Shown one piece after another: positions 10,926 through 22,761 of a stretch of 64,000 nt of DNA. The stretch covers positions 14,154,001 through 14,218,000 of the forward strand of contig JBAIAC010000033.1 of assembly GCA_037349315.1 (NCBI GenBank), written 5' to 3'. How positions within the stretch are numbered: the first letter of the stretch is position 1; each line of letters begins with the position of its first letter. The DNA is from Chelydra serpentina. Its lineage: Eukaryota; Chordata; Testudines; Chelydridae. Position numbers and translations under genes: made by a program. The notes beneath the pieces were generated by a model. That model worked only from the letters and a program-made list of their open reading frames with translations. It was not told the DNA's origin and ran no database searches.

Positions 10926-13900
10926 AGGAGAAATTGTTGTTTTTAGGGGGTTTGTACTATGCAATACTTACGACCTATTAAATAAGAGACAAAAATAAAA
11001 CAAAGAAACATTAAGTAAATTATTCGAAATGGGTTGCAGACAGAGAATTATGGAGGAAATATTTTAAATTGTTGAAAGATAAGTCATCAGATCAACAAAC
11101 CATGCCTTTATATATAAATATAGTTTCATAATGTCTAAGTGAAGTTAGTATCCATGAAAGATGCTAGATGGACAGCCCCGGAGACTCATGTCTGTTTATC
11201 GACAAAGAAACTGTAGCATGGGTTTCCTCATACTGCCTAGCCATTGTACCTTAATCTTAACCTAAAACAACCACCTTTGGGTTGATATAGTAGCTCAAAC
11301 TCCAAGCCTATTATGGCCCAAGTTCTGCCATTGGATTGACTGTTAATGGGAACCACACATACACAGACTGGGTCAGAAATGACACTGAACCTTAGGCTTT
11401 TTGCTGAGACTATCAAAAGGGGATAGAAGAGAAACTAGTGCCAATTGGGAAGGTGACTTTTGTACTCTGGATGCCTGTTGTCTGTTAAGGCCTACTTCAT
11501 TTCACATAGAGCGAAACATATTTCAAAGATATATCATGTGGTGGCCAACTTCAGGATCAGCCCATCAACAGGGCCACCATTAGGGGTAGGCAGCACAGGT
11601 AATTTCTTTGGGCAGCAGAGGTGGGAGGAATAGCAAAAACAAGTACTACTCTTCAACTGAATGTGGACCATCTAGTAAAGACAAAGCAAGAGAAGAAAGT
11701 AAATGCCCATTGCCCTCATGGATAGAGTACAGGCAATTGGAGATGCCCCCAAGGATGATCTCCCCACAATGGTAGATAGTGACTCTTTTCTGCACTCTGC
11801 TCCCTGACTCCCAGAGCTCAGAGTAGGCTGGCCTGCCTGGGCTTTGAAGGAACTTTTCTTCATTTTCCATTAAGTTCCTCTAACATAGAATCCCACATCT
11901 TGTAGTATCTTCTTTTTGTCCTACAACATGACAGCTCCTGACTCCAATATTGCACTACCAAGGTGGTAACTGTTACTGCTGGACTGTTGTGACTGTTCCT
12001 AGAGACTGGCCAAATTCATCTCTGGGGTAATGTTGGTTGCTTCAGAGGAGTGATATTAGGGATTGATTTGGAATATTTGAAGAAAGAAGTGATGCTACAG
12101 ATGGTATTACCTGAATTAGGAAAAGTGCTTGTTCCCCTTACTAAATTAAAATATTTAATTTAATGGGTAGAGGGAGACAATGGAAGGGAAGCAGAATTCT
12201 CCCTTGATGCATGTTCTCCATTCAACTCCTAATTCAAAGGCCTCTTTTTAATAAATAAATAAATGGGAGAAACTTGACAGATCCATGGGTGAGAATGTGT
12301 ATGTTTGTTGAATACAGTGCAGAGATTTTGAAAGACACAGCTCTCATTCATTTCCGAAGTGACCTTTCCTTAATTCTCTCTTTCTCCTTACACAGTATAT
12401 GGCTAGCACTAATATTATTTCTGGAGATACACTTCACTTTAATCCATACACTAGTTGACTGCATAAGATGAAAGGTTACTTTACTCACCTTGTGAATCTG
12501 CATGTGTATTATGTTTGCTGAAACGTACCTGTGGTTTAATGTATGTTATTAAAACTAGGAGGGCATTAAAAGTGAAAGTTTCTGAACACACAGTGCTAGG
12601 TGTGGGATAAAAGAAATCCCTAACTGCAAAATATAAAATAAAAATGTATATTTATTTATTTACTTATTTGTTGCATTATAAACTGCTGCAAGTTTGAAAT
12701 GTATGGGAAATGAGAAAATAATGAGACACCAAGAATCGGCAGCCTTAAAAATATTTTCCTTTGGAGGGTGCTGTTGGATATTTCTCTGATGTGCTGCCCT
12801 TCTCAGGAGACTGTACTGTACTTCTGCTCAAATAGTTTAATTTTTATTATAAAAATATTTTAATGGAATTATCTGTATTTTTCTTCATATATGTGTGTGT
12901 TTCAAAAATAGAAGTGAAACTACCTGTATTTGTTGCTTTACCTCAAGACTGGTCTAGCATATGTTTTATATTAATGTTTTCTCTGTGTATTTTTAGGATG
13001 TAGCTGTTGCAAACCTAAGGAGACATTTTCATGATTGTTACAATGCCAGGTTTGAAGGATCGCTTCCTGGTTTGGAATTTTATTCCCAGAAGTGAAATCT
13101 GACTTCACGGGCAGAGGGGGGAAGGGTGGGTGTGTATGTATGATGTTGTTGTTTCTTCTGATGCAGCGGAAACTTCCATTGACTTTTAATGGGATTTGTG
13201 CCTGTTTACTGCCAGGAGGGGGAGAGCAAAAGTGGCTTTGTCATCTTTGAGCTCCCCCAAGACCTGGGAAAACTGAGGACCAGAAAAGCCCTCAGGGTAG
13301 GTCGCAGCAGCCTTCTTTGCAGGATCCCCTGCCACAACTCTGTGAAGACAGTATCTGTGGGGAGAGGATTTTGACTGCCCTCCATTGTCTTGGCCATTGC
13401 AGGAGAAATGCTGGAACTCAAATATAAGAGGCCATCCTGGTACTACTGCAGAAGTAACATACTCAAAACCAAGAGAGAAGGATGAGGAAGAGAGAGTGCA
13501 GTAATCCTTCTGTAATTAAAGAGCATCTTATTTCTTTCCACCTACATCATTACAGTCAGAGATATGTTCTCTGCCAGTCCCCAGTTCTTCCAATCATTTT
13601 GGAGGAACAGGTCTTTCTCATTGATTTGCAGGAACAAGGGCAAACTATAGAAAAAAAACAGCAAAAATTCCACTGATCTTTGGCTGTTTTGCACAAAACA
13701 GCGAGTGTACCTCAAATAATGAGTAATTAATTTTGTATTATGGCATTATATAATATTTAACTTCTAATGCACTGTTGTGAAACCAACAGAATTTTTCTGG
13801 CAAAAATGGTTTTCTCCCTAAACTTCTGCAAGTATTAGTTTTACATAATGAGTTTCATAAAATAGGCAACTTCTTAATGAGTTTTGTAAGTGTGTAGGGC

Positions 13901-15280
13901 AACAGAAAATTTGGGGCACCCCTGGCTCGTAGTGTCCACCTTCCTGCCTCTTCCTATCCCTGTTCTGACCCTTTCTGCAGGCTCCCACAGCTGGCTGCTG
14001 CAGCCTGGTGACTCTTACTCCGGAGGGGATCTAGTAACTTTTAAAAGTGAAAAAGCCTTCCAGACTTATTAGCACAACACTGAAACTATTAAAGAGCCAT
14101 TCAAGTGCTAATGAAGCCATTTAACAGGCATTTGACAATCCCCAGGTATATACTGTCAGTTTCTGAATTTACTGACAAAAACAGTTGTGCATTACTGTAA
14201 TATATACTCTGGTTTCTTTTCAGATCGTATACATCTTTCGCCTTTTACTAAAGATTTCCGTGGAGAGGAACATTTACTCAGAACATGTTGGTCTACAGGA
14301 CCTTAGTTTAAAATTTGCTTTAAAAATATTTCATTAGTGTGTTGCTGAAGATGATAAAATCACATCTCTAAAAAATCTTTGCATAGATTTTTAGATGCAC
14401 AATCCGAGTATTCATCTTTAGCCTTAAATGCTTGCATCTTCAGACATATAGTTTTTTAAATAAATCCTTCAAAGGACCACCCTTGTCTAAAATGCACATT
14501 TTAATTGTAATTACTGTAGTATAAAAAATTTGCTTCTAAAGTCTTCCTGTCCTTTCTCCCTTCACCCCCCTGTTGAAGAGAGCCCTTAAAAGGACAACAC
14601 CCCTTTCCTGCCAGATAGCTGGACAAACAAGTTTCCCTTTCTTTACTTCTGACTATTTGATGAACTAGTTTTAAGAGAACCCTCTAGCAAAATCAGTACC
14701 TTAGTAAGATATAAAATCCTTTGTTATGTCTAAAATCTTCGGAAACATATTTTTTAAAGTTGGTGAAATTTCATAAACATGTCTATTGTTATGGAGATCA
14801 CACAAAGTAAATTAGTGTTCCCTTTTTCTAAAAGCAATGAACATTGTTATGAACACACTAAACCTCTGTGACTGATTAATTTAAAATGTCTTTGTTTCAG
14901 TGAGTTAAATATGTAGTAATCTGGAATGATTACTTTATGAAGGTTTAAGAGTACATTTAAAATATAAAATCATCTTAGAAATACTGATTAAGAAAATGTT
15001 AAACAGAGAAGAACTGCGTCATGTAGTCCATAATATTTAATGTTGTATTCAGCAGGACAGGTGACTTGCCCTTACTACAAAGTTTTTGCAAATAAATCTC
15101 TGACAAACTTCAGGGTGTAGAACTGATAAATGAAATTATGTGTAATTGTTCACTTTATTAATATAACTTCATAAGTAAAGTTTTATGAATGTAACTACAT
15201 TTATTCCTAAAACTGGGTACCCCAATAACTGGCTAATTGACAATTACGCTGCTTGTTAAGAACCATAGCTGTTCAGCCAG
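10926..15280. other. Intergenic, no gene recognised
   Basis: Mostly AT-rich. Simple repeats include (ATAA)n at about 12250-12264. A slightly GC-richer patch at 13110-13420 has short open frames only. No host gene, RNA gene or delimited transposon was recognised. Decayed repeats are likely but I cannot name them. Confidence 0.4.
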
Positions 15281-15284
15281 CTGC

Positions 15285-15921
15285 CCTTGTAAGTTTCACT
15301 TTCAAGCCAATTGCTACTTAAAACACTGGAACTTGCACTGTTTCAATATTGTAACTTCTGTTCACTGTTTGCCATTCCTTACACTTGTCCATATTGTAAC
15401 TCAAACTCCATTTTAAAATGCTCACTCCAGTTTGTAAAAACCTGCAACTTCATTTTGCAAAACCCTGATGTAATCTTATTAGTTTAGTTTAGATGTGTGA
15501 ATGAGGTACGTATGGATGATGGAATCCAGCCCCAGCCTGTCCTGATGAAATAAAGCGTAAACACCAACGGTTGAAGATGCAGACAACAGCCCTGACAAAA
15601 TAAGAGGAGTCCACCCTAAAGAGAAAAGAACAAAGGTACAATTGAAAGAACATCAAAGCCAGGTTCCAGGCTGAAAGTCACCTCTGCAATTGACGGGTGA
15701 TCAATCACGCCGACCCCCAGAAACAGGGTGACACAGCAAGACCTATAAACTCTGGATTCAAACTAAAAGCCTTTAAGAAAAGATGGGTGAGATGGAAGAC
15801 TTGAAGGGTAACATTCTGCTGCCAACATGGAAGGGCATCAGTGTATGCCCAACAGAGACCCAGCCCTTCCTTGTGCCCAGCTTTCCTGGCCGGTTAGCCG
15901 CCACAAGCTGCGAACCCTGAC
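15285..15921. repeat. Unclassified LTR-like interspersed repeat
   Basis: About 640 bp of mixed composition with an AATAAA-type signal near 15549 and phrases I associate with sauropsid retroelement LTRs. It immediately precedes the SINE head. No clear TG...CA ends or target duplication were located, so both the class and the borders are uncertain. Confidence 0.25.
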
Positions 15922-15941
15922 AACGGGGAAGGGATAGCTCA
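15922..15941 (+). repeat. 5' head of a tRNA-derived SINE (split by Harbinger copy 2)
   Basis: The sequence reads ...GGGATAGCTCA and then breaks off where the Harbinger element begins. It resumes at 19676 as TCAGTGGTTTCAGCA. Put together this is the tRNA-like box A region (TAGCTCAGTGG) of the chelonian tRNA-derived SINE, so the transposon landed inside the Pol III promoter of the SINE. Confidence 0.8.
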
Positions 15942-16344
15942 GGCCTTGGCTACACTCACGAATTACAGCGTAATAAAACTGCCTGCAGCGCTGTAACTCA
16001 GTAACTGTCTACACTCGCAAGGCACGTGCAGCGCTGCATCTCCTCAGGTACAGCGCTGCATGTACTCCACCTCCCCGAGAGGAATAACATTTGTTGCGCT
16101 GCTGCTGGTGCACTGCGGCTACAGTGTGGCCACCCAATGCGCTGTTATTGGCCTCCAGAAGTATTCGGAGGTATCCCACAATGCCTGTTCTAGCCACTCT
16201 GGTCATCAATTAGAACTCTACTGCCCTGGCCTCAGGTGACCAAGTGCCACTCCGACCCTTTAAATTCCCTTGGAATTTTAAATATCCCCTTCCTGTTTGC
16301 TCAGTCAGGCGTGGAGTGCTCTCAGCGCATCTTTCCAGGTAACC

Positions 16345-18125
16345 ATGCCTCTACGTGCCAGACGAGCCCCAGTATGGCACAATACCGAGTTGCTGGACTT
16401 CATCGCTGTTTGGGGGGAGGAAGCTGTCCAGTCCCAGCTGCGATCCAGCCGGAGGAATTTCGATACTTTCGGCCAGATATCAAGGGCCATGATTGAAAGG
16501 GGCCATGACCGGGACGCAATGCAGTGCAGGATAAAAGTAAAGGAGCTGCGGAGTGCGTACCGCAAAGCCCGCGAGGCAAACAGCCGCTCGGGTGCTCCCC
16601 CCAAAACCTGCCAATTCTACAAAGAGCTGGATGCAATACTTGGGGGTGACCCCACTACTGTTCCGAGCACCACCGTGGACACGGGAGAGCGGGATGAGGA
16701 GGAGGGAGAGGAGGAGGAGGAGGGGGTTGAAGAAAACAGGAGCGAGGGTGCAGTGGCTGGGGGAGACACCCCTGACTCCCTGGGTGCATGCAGCCAGGAG
16801 CTGTTCTCGAGACGGGAGGAAGGGAGCCAGTCGCAGTGGCTGGTACGTGTTGGGGGAGAAAGAAAAGAGCAGGTTCGCGGTAAGCAGCTTTTATTTTCGG
16901 GAAGGAGTTTTTTCGGTGTGGGGTCCTTGGGCGAGGAGGGTGTGGGCCGCATGCATGCCTAGATGCGGAAGAGCGTATTGATGTGGTCTATCACATCGGA
17001 GAAATCGGCCACTGTAATCTCTTCGAAAGTCTCAGCCAGAACGTGGGCAGTGCGCTTGCGCAGGTTTATTGGGAGAGCCGCCGTGGTCCTTGTCCCATTC
17101 AGGGTAACGTGTCCGCGCCACTGTGCCGCGAGGGGCGGGGGGACCATTGCTGCACACAGGCAAGCTGCATATGGGCCAGGGCGGAAGCCGCATTGCAGTA
17201 GAAGACCCTCCCTTGCTTCCCCGGACACCCTCAGCAGCGAGATATCTTCCAGGACGAACTCCTGTGGAAAATGTGGGGATAGTGTTCAGTGTAGGTTCCT
17301 CCTGCAGCTGTTGGCTCTCCCCAAGGCACAGAAACCCGTCGGACAGTACATCCGCGAAACAATCAGTCCCCCTTTACCCTGTGTTTACTCACCATTTTGG
17401 GGCTCCCGTGGGTTCTGTGCGCTCTGTTTGGGACGGGAAAATTGTGCTGTTTTGGAGACTGTGCGCGTCCTCCTTAAGTGTGGGGGAATCATTGCTCTGT
17501 CTGGCATAAAACTATGATGCCTCTGTTAAATGTTGCATTTTGCCTTCCAGATGCAACCTTGAGATCTCCGCCATCCTTCTTATCACCGGCTGAGAGACTC
17601 CAAAGGCTCAGGAGGAGGCCCAGAAGAACGAAAGAAGACATGCTGCAGGAAGTTATGAAACAGTCTCTTAAAGAGAATCAAAAGGGTCGGGAGTGGAGGG
17701 AGAGTGAAAGCAGGCTCCGCCAGGAAAACGCAGCGCACCGGCGGCAAAGCTTGCAGCTCCGGCATGAAAGCACAAAGGAACTGATTAGCATCATGGCGCG
17801 CCAAGAGGACTCTATCCAGGTGCTCGTCACCATGCAGGCGGAGCAGTACCGCACCCGCCCCCCCCTGCAGCCAGTGTCCCAAAACACTTTTCCTTGTGCC
17901 CCCATGTCACCACCTGCCCACTTCACCCAACATCCAGGTTCTTATCACCCACACCAGATGCCCCCAACACCTGTAGCTTCACCAGACAGCCCTGGAAACT
18001 ATGACCCTTACCCACTGCACTCAACTCCCATCCCGAATTATAGACATTCTGAAGTGCAGCACTCTCTGCACAGCACTCCAGACAGGAAGCCCGAGTATGA
18101 AAGCAGGACATACCATACCCTGTGA
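16345..18125 (+). CDS. Harbinger Myb/SANT-like accessory protein, intact two-exon gene
   Basis: Exon 1 is 16345-16879 (178 codons plus one base) and ends at a GTAAGC donor. Exon 2 is 17551-18125 after a TTCCAG acceptor; phases match (1), giving about 369 residues with no stop. Exon 1 starts MPLRARRAPVW and encodes a trihelix Myb/SANT-like domain (residues ~8-100, with W11, W21 and a K/R-rich third helix), then a Glu-rich tract. Exon 2 encodes a basic, Arg/Glu-rich helical region and a Pro/His/Ser-rich tail ending in a TGA at 18123-18125. AATAAA lies at 18216-18221. Two ATGs in frame upstream (16297) precede a splice-acceptor-like CTTTCCAG, so I prefer 16345. A small extra exon around 17252-17290 is possible but not required. 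The protein is the DNA-binding partner of Harbinger transposase. Whether it is expressed is unknown. Confidence 0.78.
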
Positions 18126-18403
18126 TTGAACCCTTCCCCACACCACCCACCACCCCCTTGCCCTTTCTGTCTCTCAAGCAGTTGTGTTTCTTTTTAATAC
18201 ATGTATTTTCTCTGTAATAAACGGATTCTTTGGATGTGCAAACAGTCTTTATTATTGCATAAGGAAAAAAGATACCTTAGCCCAGGAAAGAAACAGGCAA
18301 CGCAAGTGAGCTGAGCAAACACAAATCAGCTTATCAAAGACAGATAACGGATAACCCTTCACTTGGAACCACTTCACTTCAGGGTCGTGCAGGGCAGCAC
18401 ACA

Positions 18404-19293
18404 TTACTGGTGGTTTTCAGCCTCAGATTTCTCCTTCAAGGCATCCCTAATCCTTGCAGCCCCACGCTGGGCCCCTGTAATAGCCCTGCTCTCTGGCTGT
18501 GCAAATTCAGCCTCCAGGTGTTGAACCTCTGAGGTCCACGCCTGAGTGACCATTCCACCCTTCCCTTCACAAATATTATGGAGGGTACAGCACGCGGATA
18601 TAACCGCGGGGATGCTGTGTTCGGCCAAATCCAGCTTCCCATATAGAGATCGGCTGCGGCCCTTCAAACGGCCAAAAGCACACTCCACAGTCATTCTGCA
18701 CCGGCTCAGCCTGTAGTTGAACTGTTCCTTGCTGGTGTCAAGGCTCCCTGTGTAGGGTTTCATGAGCCACGGCATTAAAGGGTACGCGGGGTCTCCAAGG
18801 ATCACAGTGGGCATTTCAATTTCCCCTACCATGATCTTCCGGTCTGGGAAAAAAGTCCCGGACTGCATCTTCCAGAACAGGGCAGTGTTCCGAAAGATGC
18901 GTGTGTCATGCACCTTTCTGGGCCAGCCTGCGTTGATGTCAATGAAACGCCCACGGTGATCCACAAGCGCCTGGAGAACCATGGAGAAATACCCCTTCCG
19001 ATTAATGTACTCGGATGCTAGGTGGGGTGGTGCCAGAATAGGAATATGCGTCCCATCTATCGCCCCGCCGCAGTTAGGGAAACCCATTTGTTCAAAGCCA
19101 GCCACAATGTCCTGCACGTTACCCGGAGTCACGGTTCTTCTGAGCAGGATGCGATAAATGGCCTTGCAAACTTGCATCAGCATGATTCCAACGGTCGACT
19201 TTCCCACTCCAAACTGGTTTGCTACTGATCGATAGCAGTCCGGAGTTGCGAGCTTCCAGATTTCAGTATTTTGCTCACCAGGTTGGGATCCAT
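18404..19293 (-). pseudogene. Harbinger transposase, internally deleted
   Basis: The native ATG is at 19291-19293. After ten codons the sequence jumps (around 19262) to the region equivalent to 5315 of copy 1. The roughly 352-bp deletion is not a multiple of three and puts the catalytic part out of frame with its start. Downstream the catalytic region is still open to 18404 and retains the same D, D, D and E motifs (AIDGTHI, VHDTRIF, GDPAYPL, VECAFGRLKG). A longer open frame starting at 19543 joins unrelated upstream sequence and is not the native start. A minus-strand AATAAA is at 18248-18253. Confidence 0.87.
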
Positions 19294-19675
19294 TTTCCCG
19301 CTGACCGAAACGGAGCATAGATCGCGCTACAAAGAAACCATTGAAAGATGGCGCAAATTGTGGCCGGAAACACAGGGATTGCTGGGATGCGAAGCGATGC
19401 ATCACGGGGCGTTGGGACAGGACCCAGAATGCACCATACCCCACGCCCCCTTCCCACAACCCACGGCGCCAGAATTGGAAGAGGTGTTCTGTGGAATACC
19501 TGCCCATAATGCACCTCTCCCAAAACCGCTGCAAGTGCCGCAAATGTAGCCACGTTAGTGCTCGTTACTGCGCTGCCAGCTGCCAGTGTGGACAGGCTGC
19601 AGCACTTTCCCAACTCAGCTGTATGAAGACGGGTTTAACTCACAGCACTGTACATCTGCAAGTGTAGCCAAGGCC

Positions 19676-19830
19676 TCAGTGGTTTCAGCATTGGCTGCTA
19701 AACCCAGGGTTGTGAGTTCAATCCTTGAGGGGGCCATTTAGGGATCTGGGGCAAAAATTGGGGATTGGTCCTGCTTTGAGCAGGGGGTTGGACTAGATGA
19801 CCCTTCCAACCCTGATATTCTATGATTCTA
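19676..19830 (+). repeat. 3' part of chelonian tRNA-derived SINE
   Basis: Continues the SINE head at 15922-15941. It contains the box B-like GGTTGTGAGTTCAATCC, then the conserved body (…TTGGACTAGATGACC…) and a tail of ATTCTATGATTCTA. The 3' part of this SINE family matches the end of CR1 LINEs, which is thought to provide its reverse transcriptase. It is followed by unrelated sequence including an (AG)13 microsatellite. Confidence 0.85.
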
Positions 19831-19884
19831 ACCCAAGTCACAAACTCAAGCTACATTCAGGACTGGTAACTATCTAGCAGCTGC

Positions 19885-19910
19885 AGAGAGAGAGAGAGAG
19901 AGAGAGAGAG
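19885..19910. repeat. (AG)n microsatellite
   Basis: About 13 perfect AG dinucleotides. Confidence 0.9.
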
Positions 19911-21809
19911 TGAAACTGAATGAAATGTTATAGCTATAACTGACTGCTTACTATAATTCTTTTTGTATTCACAATAAATGTGACATTTTGTCTTATCCCC
20001 TTTAATAAGATCCTGCTGGTTTTTATTTTATTGGTATATCAAGGGTACTTCAAAAAAACCTGTGACTGACATTTTTTATTCCCAAGTTTAATGCTTAATT
20101 AGGTACCTTCTGCATGTCCAGTCTTCACCTTCTGGCATGCAGTGGAAAACATGCTCCATTTTCTTTAGAAAGAAATTGCAGAAGAGTGGTTTTTTTTTTT
20201 TTCAAATGTCATTTGCTTAATTTGAGTTCAGCGATTTGGCTGGAAGGGGGTGATGAGGGAGGGAGAGGAAAGAGAGGAGGGAGACAGTGGGGAGAGGGCA
20301 GGGCCTGGGTAGAGTGGGGGGCGGGGTCTGGGGCAGAGCAGGGTTGGAGTATGGCAGGTGGCCTGGGGAGCTAGCCTCCCCAAGCAGCAGCTTCACCTAC
20401 CACCCATGACAGCAGATAAGAGCGGGTTGGCTCCTGCACACCCAGTGCGCCCTGCAGTCTCCTTAGGCAGGGGCCATATTCACAGAGCCGAATGTGTCGG
20501 TGCTGCATTTTCTGCATGAGGTAGAGAGTGCGGGGGTCTCTGCGGGGAACTGTGATTCTCCGCTGCGTGAGGCGGGCCAGGTGGCTTGGTATCCTTTGCT
20601 GCCTCGTCCCTCCCCACCCCGGGCTTCAAGCCTGGGCTGCCATCGGGGATAGGAGCACCAGTTTAATAATTCTGCATAGGGCCCTACGGACGGTCCTGTG
20701 GATGACTGCCCTTTTTTAAAGCGTTTTTATAAATCTAAATATACTAATAAGACTGAAAAGACAGGAAACTGGGAGGAAGTATTTTCATAAATGAGCCTTC
20801 AACTTCCTTTTTTTCACCAGAGTTCATTAAAGATAAGGAGGTACAATCCACTTTTGCTCTCCTCCTTATCCAAACCACTGTCACATGAGCAGCAGGATAT
20901 TCTGGGAGTATTGTTTCTATGGAAACCATTTCCTTACTGTCATGTACTGTATTTAGCCTACCTGTTCCTGCTTTGTTTTTTTGGTTCTCAGACACAGGGC
21001 ACTATAGCAATGGAATGTAAAAATGCTTAAAATACAAATATTTTTCTTTAATACAGTATGGTTTTGGATGCCCTTTTGAGTTGGAACTGTTGTGTCCTAA
21101 CTCTTGCATCTATTTTCCATCTTACAAACTGTCTTCTTTCTGTACTACTTCTGTTCCTCATATTGTGGCTTCAACTACACTTCAGCAGATTTAACTAAAC
21201 AGGGTCAGGGTTGAAAATAGGTCTATTCATTTTTGCCTTGTCTACACTACTGCTTCTGAGTTTATTTGAATTTTGGGAGACGTTTCCTCCGTGTAGTAAA
21301 GCCTATGAGCTAAATATCTATAATCTGGAAAAAATCACAGCAAGGAAATGTCATCATGAGGTATCGAAAACCTCCTCCCATCTGTATCATGAGTCCTGAA
21401 TGTGATTTTGGGGACTACATGAGAGTTGCATAAGTACAGGTGTGCAACAAGTGTTCCATAGATGCTAAATTCTAAAGATGCTAGAAGATGGATATTTGTA
21501 GGAAACCACCCTATGCCCTCACTGAAAAGTACTGGGGCAGGTACTTTTGTGAGGACAGAGCTAAAACATTCTTTTTTTTGTTGTTGAAAGTTCGGGCCAT
21601 GCCTTCACTAGAGAGAAAGAGCTGACCTCAGTAGGGATCACCCTGGTAATTACTGAATAGGAGGCAATTGGATATTTTTTATTCATTGTTGCACAAATGT
21701 TTGTCAAAATGGAGGGGTCCTTAGTAAATCTTATGGTTATGACTGTTTATGGCTGCAATTAGCCTCATTCATGCGCATTAACAGAGCAATGTTCCCTCGC
21801 TGTCTAGGA
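19911..21809. other. Intergenic, upstream of the MNS1 promoter
   Basis: Mixed sequence with a GC-rich block at about 20235-20660 that looks like a decayed interspersed repeat. It has purine-rich arms and a short open frame that I regard as compositional. No exon of MNS1 or another host gene was found. Confidence 0.4.
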
Positions 21810-22254
21810 CAGTGGTCCGCAAACTTTTCCAGTCGTGCCCCCGCTTTACCATTCATAGAATTTGTCGTCGTCGTCCCCTTCCATTATTTGTAATCTGAAA
21901 CTGGGTGGTTGTGGTTTTTTTGCATTACCTGTAATTTGAAACAGGAAGGTGGAGCGGAAACATAGAGCTAAGACTATTCACTTGGTTTAGTGTTAGAGCG
22001 TCTGACTCATTCCAGAGGTCTTGGGCTCTTAACCATTATTATATATGTTGCCAATTTTTGTTTTTTAATATCAATTATTAATCATTAAATGAGTTTTTAA
22101 AGTAGTGAGATTCCAAATTAATTTTAAATGCCTAATAGGCCTACTGTAGTTATGAAAATTGTTTAAAATGCCCCAGCCTGGTCTTTTATTTGTACATGTT
22201 TTTTTTAAAGGGTGAAAGTCCTCCCCCCCCCCCGCCCCAGTTTGCACACCACTG
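21810..22254. mobile_element. Non-autonomous hAT element
   Basis: A 445-bp element begins CAGTGGTCCGCAAACT and ends AGTTTGCACACCACTG (about 13 of 15 positions inverted-matched). It is flanked by a perfect 8-bp duplication GTCTAGGA (21802-21809 and 22255-22262), diagnostic of hAT transposition. There is no transposase. A tRNA-like stretch lies inside at about 21981-22037. Its right edge directly abuts the CpG island upstream of MNS1. Confidence 0.88.
21981..22037 (+). repeat. tRNA-like relic inside the hAT element
   Basis: TGGTTTAGTGTTAGAGCG resembles a tRNA box A / D-arm. It is followed by an anticodon-arm-like TCTGACTCATTCCAGA (CAT at the anticodon position) and a T-arm-like GGTCTTGGGCTC. 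The acceptor stem is not recognisable, so this is a relic or SINE head rather than a functional tRNA gene. Confidence 0.35.
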
Positions 22255-22644
22255 GTCTAGGACCCAGAACGGCACCTTCTTTCCCCAGCAGGACTCTGCC
22301 CCCCGCCCCCCTTGTCTGCAGGAGTGTCCGTGACAGCGCCCGCTCCTACTGCCGCCCTGGCGGGGTTAGCCCCCAGTTTGTATTCGGTTTGCAGTGCGGC
22401 CGGGGCTAGAGGCCTCATCAGAAATCAAGGCCCTGCCTACTCTGCTAGGCCCTGTGCTCGGCCCTTCCCCATTTTCTAGAGCGGCCTGTGCGATGGGGAT
22501 CAGGCTCCGGCCCGTTGCTGTAGGTTTGCGGCGCTGGCCGCTCGCTGCGAGGTCGCTCGCGCTGGACAAGGCCCTTGCTCACTCCTCAGCCCCAACCCCG
22601 CCACGAACGAGCCTATGGCCTGAGTGCCAGCGCCGGACAGGGCG

Positions 22645-22657
22645 GTTGCTTAGCGAC
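22645..22657. promoter_or_regulatory. RFX X-box-like site 1
   Basis: GTTGCT-T-AGCGAC is an inverted half-site pair with one spacer base, resembling the RFX X-box consensus (GTNRCC...RGYAAC). It lies about 210 bp upstream of the MNS1 ATG. It is not a perfect match. Confidence 0.5.
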
Positions 22658-22761
22658 AGCGCATTCTGTCTCTAGAAAGCTGAGCGGCGTTGTTAGCCCG
22701 CTTGTCCAATCGGAGCCCCTGCGCTCCGCCTGCGCCGTCCCGGAAGCTGGAACCGCCGCTT

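Larger units (their letters stand above)
15942..19675 (-). mobile_element. PIF/Harbinger DNA transposon, copy 2 (inverted relative to copy 1)
   Basis: A 3.73-kb element with the same inverted termini as copy 1 (GGCCTTGGCTACACT... and ...AGTGTAGCCAAGGCC). It is flanked by TCA (15939-15941 and 19676-19678; CTCAG if the duplication is 5 bp). Gene order is reversed relative to copy 1: Myb-like gene on the plus strand, transposase on the minus strand. The two copies look very similar over their shared length and form an inverted repeat with about 7.3 kb between them. Copy 2 lacks about 352 bp of the transposase gene but keeps an intact Myb-like gene. Confidence 0.92.

Noticed and set aside
17252..17290. 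Possible mini-exon in the Harbinger Myb-like gene
   Set aside because: Acceptor is good, but the best donor changes phase and brings a stop; the direct exon 1 to exon 2 join is in frame.
18404..19543. 379-codon frame as a novel Harbinger protein
   Set aside because: Its first ~76 codons are out-of-frame upstream sequence fused to the transposase by the 352-bp deletion.
21981..22037. Functional tRNA-Met gene
   Set aside because: No acceptor stem and imperfect anticodon arm; it is inside a hAT element, so only a relic is claimed.
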